Source of the DNA: Platerodrilus igneus
Taxonomy: Eukaryota > Arthropoda > Insecta > Coleoptera > Lycidae
NCBI GenBank assembly: GCA_036346225.1
Contig: JARFIW010001087.1
Span: 1,116,001 to 1,180,000, forward strand
Length of the DNA: 64,000 bases
Direction: 5' to 3'
Shown: piece after piece, positions 56,343-64,000 of the stretch
Position numbering within the stretch: position 1 is the first letter of the stretch
Layout of the letters: every line of letters starts with the position of its first letter
Notes under the pieces: generated by a model
Database searches by the model: none
Told to the model about the DNA's origin: nothing
What the model saw: only the letters and a program-made list of their open reading frames with translations
Translations under genes and position numbers: made by a program

Positions 56343-58808
56343 GGTGTACTATAAATATATGAGGGTGTATTATTAGCCTAGGGCTAAATTGGACATTTTC
56401 TTATGGTGAAGGGATCTCGACATTCTTCCGACTAAGCTAGGGGTCTATTCTTCGGGTAGAACTTAAGAGGAGTGGTCATGGGTTTTGCAACAAATCATTT
56501 TGCTTTCTAAGTAATAAAATTTTATGTACAAAATATATCACAAATGTGGTCTAAAGTCTTTAACACAATGATTGAATATAAAAATTACGACTGTCTTTAC
56601 TAAGAATAAAAAATATCAATAACGTATTAAACGTTTTTACAAGGCTTTCCAAATTAAATTACACAAAATACACAGATCTGTTTTCTTGGTTTACAAATGA
56701 GTATTAAATATTCAAAGACTAAAGATATTAGTTTTCATAATTACTTAAGGTGTGATTGAATTTGAATGAAATACTTTGTTACAATTAAATAAAGGTATTC
56801 ATATTCATTTGCAACAATATCACATATAACCCTTGATTCAAACTGTGATAAATTCTAAATAGCAAAAGTTTTTGTAATTATATGGTAAAACAAGAATCAT
56901 AAATTGCTACAATGTTGTTTTCGATCATCTGCCTCGCTGTTAAGATAGACGAAGAGCTGTAGTCATGTCAAAGTGACAGAAAAACGCTTATCTTGCAAAC
57001 TGTTTGTTTTAAACTACATTGAAACAATTACGTTGTCGAAACCAGATGTGCTGGCCTGCGATCCTTTGACAAACAAATGACGTCAACGTACTGTTCCCAT
57101 TTTATTGCGGAATATATTGGATCTTTACTGGAACCATTTACAAGAACTTGAAATGCATTTCATCTTCCCAAATCGAAACAAAATCGAACCATAAAACAAG
57201 CTATCCAAAGTACATCATTTTCTACGTTTCTTTAACTTTTGTTAAAGACAAATTATTTAATGGTAATTGAAAAATTAAATATGATATTTGAGCTTGTAAG
57301 CTCGCAATCTTATCATTGTTCAATGTCCAGAATAAACATTATTTCATTTACGTTAGTGAGAATAAACTTGATAATTACAAAAACCAAATTTCGCCAACCA
57401 TTTATGTTAATTTTTTAATAAGTTAATTGAAACTAATATTAGCAAATTTTAAAGAAATTTTTATTGGAAATTCTATGAGACCATAACTAGAAACCACAGA
57501 GCACATTTTATAAATTTAGCGAAATCAAAATTAACAAATTTTAGGAATTTATTATCAGAAATCCATAGAGCGCTGTAATAAAATTATTTAGTCTGACTTA
57601 ACAATAATTTAATCTGCTTACCATTATTAAAATACATAGAAAATCAAGTGCATGTTTCACTTGGTCAAGCGTCCACGCCTATTGCTACACGCAGGTTGCT
57701 GGCGAGAACCCTAGTCAACTGCATGGTGCTTGTGACTCCACAAGTAGTCGTGCCAGACTGAATCGTCCGTTCCATGCGCAGAACTCACATCAAAATCACC
57801 TGACATTGGAGATGCAATTCAAATGACCAACGTAGACTGATAGTAACTAAACCAATATTATAAAGTAATATTAGGCTTGTGATGGTGGTACACGGCCCTG
57901 ATCTAAATACTTATTTACATCGCAAAATTTAATTGTTTCTTTAAATAGACAATGCAGTGCATTTTATAAATAATTTGTAAAGGATTTCTAGTCATAAAAA
58001 AAATTGTTACAGTGGCAAGCTTTGGATTTTGCAGAAATGTGTCGCTTTTGGCTTTGTAAAATTTCGTTATTTTTAACAGTTTTCAAGTTATAAGGAAAAT
58101 ATAAAAATTTACAAATTATTAAATTGTAACAAAAGATTTATAAGCTTACTTTTACTAATTGGGGACCGCTTTTAGATTTAAACATAAATATAAATAACTT
58201 GGCACACACCTTCTATGCAAATTGGAAATCTTTTTTCTTTTTCCTTATGACATTCACATTAACAAAATAGTCACTTCATGCTTTTTAACCAAATTATAAA
58301 AGGATAAATATTAACCGTGGTAACTTACTGCAAGGTCATTTATAGTTCTAAGCGATTTAGTCAACAATAGTCATTTTGTGTAACTCAAGACGAAACCAAA
58401 CTCAAAGTTGAATATTTAAACGAATGAATGTAAATCTTTCTATAAAATGTCATTTTCTATTCAGCACACATTGTATAAGAGAATCTTAAAAAAAGATTGG
58501 TAAAACTCTACCTTGCGATGCTGACTGTTCTATACATCTAATATTTGGTCATGGAGATGTTGTGTAATGATACAATGCAACTCCGCTTGTATATACTGGG
58601 GCAAAGGGCATTGCAGGGATTGCAACCAGGAGAGGTGGTTTATACCAGTTTAAGGATGACAAAGAGAAAATCTGAGGTCTGATGAGCGAGGACTCGGCAA
58701 GTGATGTCGGAAAAGAAAGCAGGTATTAATTTTACTCATCATTAAGCCCAGTGAAATGAATGAATAGTCTACAAATATAAAAGTATCATTATTTTTTTAA
58801 AATTGTTA
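56343..58808. other. Intronic non-coding stretch
   Basis: AT-rich, no open frames of note. 57650-57800 has more balanced composition but no recognised coding or tRNA structure. Confidence 0.55.
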
Positions 58809-58812
58809 CGCG

Positions 58813-59369
58813 ACTTAAGGTTCGTGGCTGGGAGCGGCCTTTTTAAAAAACCATTTCCAACTTTTTAACAATTCTTATTTATTTATACAGAGTTGACTTG
58901 GAATTTTGTCAAACTTGAATTAATATTACTTTAATCGAAATACATTAATTAATTGTAGAAAAGTGAGTAATCTAACGAACTGCAATGTTAAAGCTGAACG
59001 ATAGATTAACTGTTGTCGACTGGGGCTCCCGGGCCTTTTATAGTATCCATACCCCCTCACATAGCTGTGGGAACTTGCAGATCTCATGTCTGCTTATTCT
59101 TAACTCTATTCATTAATACATTGTTGCGATCTTAATTCTAAGTAATCTTGGTACGTGACCGTCGGTGACCGCCTATGACCAGACATCTGCAGTGTCACTA
59201 TTGTCTGTGCTACAAAGTAGCGCTTCCGTTCCCATGAACGTTAATAAACTGTATAATTGTCTTTGTTTTACAATGTTGCACTTCACTTAGCGCATTTCTT
59301 AATATTTCTAATAATTTCCTAATTTATTATATTTTTTTTATGTATAATTCAATTGAGGGATACATAACT
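58813..59369 (-). mobile_element. Solo LTR of a gypsy element (557 bp)
   Basis: Reverse complement begins agttatgta and ends ccttaagt, similar along its length to the 5' LTR at 3683-4266 (shared cgaacctt, gtgacactgcagatgtc and gaacggaagcgctac phrases). Flanked by CGCG on both sides (58809-58812, 59370-59373). No internal sequence remains, so it is the product of LTR-LTR recombination. Confidence 0.82.
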
Positions 59370-59373
59370 CGCG

Positions 59374-59957
59374 TTACCTCGGTGCAAGAACAATATGAAC
59401 CATAAGCTCGAGTTGGAGTGGCATTCCGAAAATTAATTCAAGAACAATGAAATGGGGAAAAACGGAAATGGGACTATTGCGTAAGTAATTCTTTTGTAAG
59501 TAGATTTTAAGGTGTTACGAGCACGTTTTTTTAATATGTTTTGAATCTACGTTCATTTGTGTCGTTAGTTTTTTAATTGGGTTGATATGTTTATTTTAAT
59601 AAAAATTGATTGATCAAACAATTCAATGTTGTTAGCTCTGGTAAATTTAATTATAGTAATTATAACATAGTCACAGTATGCAAAGCGACGTTCTTTTTTT
59701 TTGTTTTAAATACATAATAGGGAACGGTGAGTTAATAAGTATCCAAGTATATACGAGTCAGATTGCGTTTAATACCGGACCATTTTTATTCCTGAAATAT
59801 TAAATGAAATGATAAGAACCATTGTCCAGCAAAAATCATTTTGTTAAAGTCACAGGAAAATATCTGTACCTATTGCAACCAAGAAGGTTACACTGTGTTT
59901 GCCAAATACTTCATCATTGTTGTCCATTATAAAAACAGCAAACCTTTTCTATTTTAG
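59374..59957. other. End of P450 intron 2
   Basis: No gene recognised. The last bases before exon 3 form a pyrimidine-rich tract (aaccttttctattttag). Confidence 0.6.
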
Positions 59958-60073
59958 CTTTTCAGAAATGAAGGTGTTTATCCTATAAGAGACGTAACAA
60001 GCAAGTCTTTTGGCTATTATCGGAAAAACATACGACCGGAAGTATTTCAGGGATATGCAGGCATTGGAGATGT
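59958..60073 (+). CDS. Mitochondrial-clan cytochrome P450, exon 3
   Basis: Encodes LFRNEGVYPIRDVTSKSFGY then YRKNIRPEVFQGYAGIGD, corresponding to the B/B' helix region (FRNEG-YP-R in relatives). Starts at acceptor tattttag in phase 0; an alternative AG seven bases on would break the frame. Ends at donor gtaagt with two bases of a split Val codon. Confidence 0.82.
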
Positions 60074-60138
60074 GTAAGTACAAATGTTCATAATCTCGAT
60101 TGAACAAACTATTACAAGCCTTTTACCTTATGTTGTAG

Positions 60139-60376
60139 TCAAGGAAAAGAATGGCACGACGTGCGTTCGAAATTAAATCATATTGTCATGCATCCACAAA
60201 CAGTGTTACAGTATGTCGAAACTTTGGATATAGTTGCTGCTCAGCTAGTGGAGAAAATGCGGCATCTTGCTAAGTCACATCCTTTAAGAGAAATGCCTGA
60301 CAGCTTTATCAAATGTATATATGCTTGGACATTGGAATCGATTATGGTCGTTTGTTTGAATAAGCAATTAGGTATC
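60139..60376 (+). CDS. Mitochondrial-clan cytochrome P450, exon 4
   Basis: Begins after acceptor gttgtag and completes the Val codon. It encodes QGKEWHDVRSKLNHIVMHPQ with the C-helix W-x-x-x-R motif (WHDVR) that contacts a haem propionate, then MPDSFIKCIYAWTLESI and CLNKQLG, the E-helix region. The 3' edge is set at donor gtatgt (60377); an earlier gtatcg at 60372 is weaker. I-helix, ExxR and Cys-ligand exons lie beyond the window. About 233 residues of an expected 500 or so are present. No disabling change is seen. Confidence 0.82.
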
Positions 60377-61355
60377 GTATGTGAAATATCTTTAATATAA
60401 CATAAATTATATAGATACTTCAATCTTTTCTTCTGGATTATCGATAATGCATTCAATAACAATTTTTGAACATATAAAGTAATAAAATAATGTACTAATT
60501 ATTTAAGATTAAACCCTACAAATCTGATGTAAAAAAGAACTACGCCTCAAATTGTATTATATAAATGACGCCGCAGGTTAGGTTCACAAACTAATCATAC
60601 AAAAACTAACCGGGTGAATCACTAATGATTCGGTTCGTCTTGCTCCTCGGGAGATGTTTGGGTGTTCGTTGTTTGGTTATAAGATGGCCCTTGTCGACGA
60701 AGCTCCAGTATTTTCTATTTTGGTAACGGATTAGGTGACGAAGGAAGGTGTATCACTTCGCCGACTCTTGGAACCCTACACTTGCACGTTGCTACTCGAT
60801 GAAGACCGGTAGTAAAAGTCGTGTTTTTTTCGTCGCTTGGCTCCCACCAATCATCGTTCTCCTTCCGAGATTTTTAATTTTCTCACGCTAAAACTGGTAG
60901 ACGCAGCTGTACTTTCAAGGCATGGGAAACGCAACGTTTGCTGTTTTTACGCCACAAATCCTAGGCGAATGTCCTGAAATACGTGAAAACTAAATCTTCG
61001 TGAGATTTACATGAGAAAATTGACTTAAACATAATAATAATGGAGCTCTGTCCATGCAAGATTTATAAAATCCTCTGAAATTAAATAGTACAATGAAAAG
61101 GTGAGAGCACAATTTACACTAGGAAAATTATTTTTCGACGGTCACAAAGAGCGGAAAATTTTGGTACTATAAAAGTTGTCTATATTTTCTTAACGCAGAT
61201 AATGAATAATTTTGCCAAAACTACAAAATAATCTTTATTTGTTAATTTTTCAGCTGCAAAATAAAAAAAACGTTAAAATATTGCATTATCTGTTGTACTG
61301 AAAATCGCACTATCAATCTTAAAGCCACTTGTATTGTATTTGAATAATTCTTGAA
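60377..61355. other. Intron 4 start, no gene recognised
   Basis: 60560-60960 is more GC-rich than its surroundings and may be an old mobile sequence; I cannot name it. Confidence 0.45.
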
Positions 61356-61466
61356 TGAAAGTAGGTAAGTAAGGCCGGTCTGACTTCAAAACGGTGCACG
61401 CGTATGTCTTTCCATGTAACATACACGTGCACCGTTTTGAAGCCAGACCGGCCTTATATACTTTCA
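61356..61466. repeat. Inverted repeat, 37-bp arms, near-perfect
   Basis: Arms 61371-61407 and 61419-61455 (aaggccggtctgacttcaaa... and its complement) differ at two positions and are separated by 11 bases; weaker pairing extends outward to 61356-61466. Single arm-like copies (ggccggtttgacttcaaaac) recur at about 61738, 62158 and 62278. Confidence 0.85.
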
Positions 61467-61552
61467 ATGTAAAATACGTGTGGACACGTTTTAAAGTCAG
61501 ACCGGCTTTATATTACTTTCAATGAAACATACGTGTGTGACTTCAAAACAAA

Positions 61553-62330
61553 CGTATGCTACGTTAAAAAATATAAGTGCGTGCAGCAAAAATGTGGAGC
61601 TGTTTTGAATTCGGTTTTCTAGCGAGAAGTTATAAAGTAGGTCAGATGCAAAATATCGCATTCAAGTCAATTGTGTTTAATTAAGGTGGATTCCGATTTA
61701 TGTTTTTTACTTTTGTTTAGAGGCTGCAAATATACATGGGCCGGTTTGACTTCAAAACGTGTCCACGCGTATGCTGCGTTGAAAAAATGTAGGTGCATGC
61801 AAAAATGTCGAGCTGTTTTGAATTCAGTTCTCTAGCGAGACGTTATAAAGTAGGTCAGATGCAAAATATCGCATCTAAATCAATTGTATTTAATTAAAGT
61901 GGATTCTGATTTATGTTTTTTACTTTTGTTTAAAAGCTGCAAATACACAAACGTGTCCACACGTATGCTACATTGAAAAAATGTAGGTGCATGCAAAAAA
62001 TGTGGAGCTGTTTTGAATTCGGTTCTCTAGCGAGAAGTTATAAAGTAGGTCAGATTCATAATATCACATCTAAGTCAATTGTATAAAGAACGCTGTATTT
62101 AATTAAATTGGATTCTGATTTACGTTTTTACTTTTGTCTAGAGGCGGCAAATACAAATAGGCCGGTTTGACTTCAAAACATGTCCACACGTATGCTACAT
62201 TAAAAAATGTAGATGCGTGCAGAAAAAAAAATGTGACCGGTTTTAATTCAAAGTGCGACCACTCTGCAAATACACACATAGGCCGGTTTCAATTCAAAAA
62301 TGTGTGTTCGCTCTTGTGATCGATTGAACA
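61553..62330. repeat. Tandem repeat of about 190-225-bp units
   Basis: Units begin near 61553, 61769, 61963 and 62189 with tatgctacgtt/att...aaaatgtaggtgc. They carry ggagctgttttgaattc, tagcgagaagttataaagta and ggtcagatgcaaaatatc phrases. The first three units are well conserved; the fourth is partial. Together with the inverted repeat they may form the end of a mobile element. Confidence 0.82.
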
Positions 62331-62448
62331 GTAGGTTAGCAAAGTACGCAGATGGTTGGTGGTAATCTGCTATATAAAGAGATTGCTCCTAATATTAATT
62401 TAATTAGTCGAAGTTTACTGCATATTTACATACCTACATATACTAACA

Positions 62449-62947
62449 TGTATATAAATGATATTCAGGGATTTAAATACAAGAAAAACAAGTTTGTGTG
62501 CAAAGAAATTGCGGTTTTGGACTTGTAGAAGGCGTTGTTTGGCATCAAATTTTTAAACTGCCAATGTAGTCTAGTTGTTTGAGCCAAGATCATATAAAAC
62601 ATAACGACTGGGTGACAAGTAATATTCATGGTCTTTCTTGGGATGAATCTTCAACGGCTGGAATGGTGTCATCATATACAGCGCTTTATTTGAAGCAAAT
62701 TATTAGACCCGGTAAAGAAGTTTGTGTGAAGGGTCTAGAGAAGAAGAAGTGGATGGAAACCTATCTAATGCAAAACGTTGTAACTGATATGTTTGCACTA
62801 GGTTGTCCTAAGCTATCGGAGTTAAAAATCAACAATCGTTTACTATGTAACATCCATTGTGATAGACACAGCAATAATAGTCTGCAACGTGCAAAACAAA
62901 ATACCTTGTTATTAATGAAATGGTTTGATAATAATAAAAAACAATAG
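62449..62947 (+). pseudogene. Broken gene of an unrecognised arthropod family
   Basis: Starts MYINDIQGFKYKKNKFVC KE-type wording, meets a stop at 62526-62528, continues in another frame (VVWHQIFKLPM, then a TAG) and runs open from 62579 to 62947: WVTSNIHGLSWDESS, EVCVKGLEKKKWMETYL, FALGCPKLSEL, LLCNIHCDRH. I recall similar sets (D-x-Q-G-F, N-F--KE-A, HGL-W, VKG-EK, CP-L--L, C--H) in many copies in arthropod genomes beside mobile DNA, but I do not know a name or function. The Cys/His spacing suggests a metal-binding C-terminal part. One frame break and one stop mean it is inactive here. Confidence 0.5.
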
Positions 62948-63746
62948 AAAAGATTGTGTCTGTATTATTATTGTAGTCAGTAAGAAATTTTTAATGCTGA
63001 TGTCTGCAGAAAAAACGATTAAACTCAGTCAGCACGAATGGGACTCTCAACCCTGAAAGCAATTATAATTGAATGCAATAGCTCTTTACTGGTTTTACAA
63101 CATTTAAGAAATTGTACAGATATCTCGAAATTTGCCAAAGGCAGACAGACTGCTTGCACCAATTTTCATTCTCACTGATTTGTCAAAGACAGACAGACTG
63201 ATTGCATCAATTTTTCATTCTCACTTTAAAGAATAACAAGTCGTAGTTATTAAATCGCGAACTCAGTTATCTGCAAGAAATATATAAACGGGGAAATTTA
63301 TGAGATGCTCCAACTTCAAAAACTAGAAATAAATCTATTGAAATATATGCTATGAGTTATTTACTGGTTACTGGTTTCCCAATATACAGATATCTCGAAA
63401 TTTGCCAAAGACAGACAGACAGACTGATTGCTGTTATATAACTGATTCACTTTAGTTTTAAGCACTTGTATGCACCTAGGAGTGAGGCGACAGAGACACT
63501 ACCAGGCATAGATAAGTACAATGTACAATAAAATGCACCTCTCTTATGTTCGATTCCTGTTTTAAATTAATAAAATACAACTTGTTAATGTATTTAATAT
63601 TCATTAATGTTCCAACTACCTACAAATACAACAATTGCATAAATTTTTCATTCTCGATTTTAAAGAATAACAAGTCGTAGTTATTAAATCGGGAGTAATG
63701 TGAAATGAAACACTCAATGTATTTTTCTTTATTGTAATTTCTAAAT

Positions 63747-63795
<49 letters not shown>

Positions 63796-64000
63796 GTACT
63801 CTAGAATAAATATACTATGATTCACTTAAGTTGTTAATATCTTCGTTTTCTAAATGAGCAAGCATCCCAAATATAAAGAACAGTTCTAACTCACTCCAAC
63901 TCTGAACGGTAAATTATTGCCTTATCGGTTCTATGAGGGTTGTCTTCTTCGTCTTTGACGCGCGGTCGTTTCTGGTTGTTCTTAATCGTGTTCACTAAAA
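62948..64000. repeat. Dispersed direct repeats and TA microsatellite
   Basis: The segment atctcgaaatttgccaaag plus gacagacagactg occurs at about 63121 and 63390 (partially at 63180); aagaataacaagtcgtagtt occurs at about 63223 and 63665. A TA run covers 63748-63792. No gene. Confidence 0.7.

Larger units (their letters stand above)
38967..59957 (+). other. P450 intron 2, about 21 kb, filled with transposons
   Basis: Defined by donor gtaagt after 38966 and acceptor tattttag before 59958; exon 2 ends in phase 0 and exon 3 starts a codon, so the frame is continuous. It contains piggyBac, Polinton-like, Tc1/mariner, LINE and solo-LTR sequences in both orientations. Confidence 0.75.

Overview
The window looks like AT-rich insect nuclear DNA, possibly from a beetle (order is a guess). 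It holds one host gene and many decayed transposable elements. The host gene is the 5' part of a mitochondrial-clan cytochrome P450 on the + strand, with four exons at 38564-38817, 38876-38966, 59958-60073 and 60139-60376; the rest lies beyond the right edge. Its second intron, about 21 kb, carries piggyBac, Polinton-like, Tc1/mariner and LINE remains plus a solo LTR.

Left third (1-22 kb): after 3.7 kb with no recognisable gene comes a decayed Ty3/gypsy element of the 17.6/297 type (LTR from 3683, tRNA-Ser primer site, gag, protease, reverse transcriptase). Its reverse transcriptase is split by a 13,063-bp element (8274-21336). That element begins AG, ends CT, is flanked by the 6-bp duplication cactac, and has inverted terminal arms of about 5.2 kb. 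These are Polinton/Maverick hallmarks, yet no polymerase catalytic domain, integrase, packaging ATPase, protease or capsid gene is visible. What it does carry is a zinc-finger protein resembling the N-terminal part of Polinton-type PolB (one copy per arm), a 663-residue orphan protein, a roughly 100-residue orphan protein, a 10-bp tandem repeat, hairpins and a perfect 50-bp palindrome.

Middle (22-38 kb): a decayed Jockey/CR1-like LINE cut by a mariner remnant, LINE scraps, minisatellites, TA microsatellites, a tRNA-like sequence and short interspersed repeats. No host gene was recognised there.

P450 intron (39-60 kb): a dead piggyBac relative; an internally deleted third relative of the Polinton-like family (about 40.6-43.5 kb); a mariner with a Tc1-like element nested in it; three head-to-tail LINE 3' pieces; a second mariner split by a 6,183-bp Polinton-like element (48948-55130, TSD cctagt, arms about 1.38 kb); and a solo gypsy LTR (58813-59369, TSD CGCG).

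Right edge (60.4-64 kb): a palindromic, tandemly repeated region next to a broken open frame of an unrecognised family, then dispersed short repeats.

The standout is the Polinton-like family: two insertions with hallmark ends and target duplications plus one relic, sharing a small gene set and a central block that resembles a replication origin. The most economical reading is a non-autonomous lineage mobilised by a Polinton integrase acting in trans.
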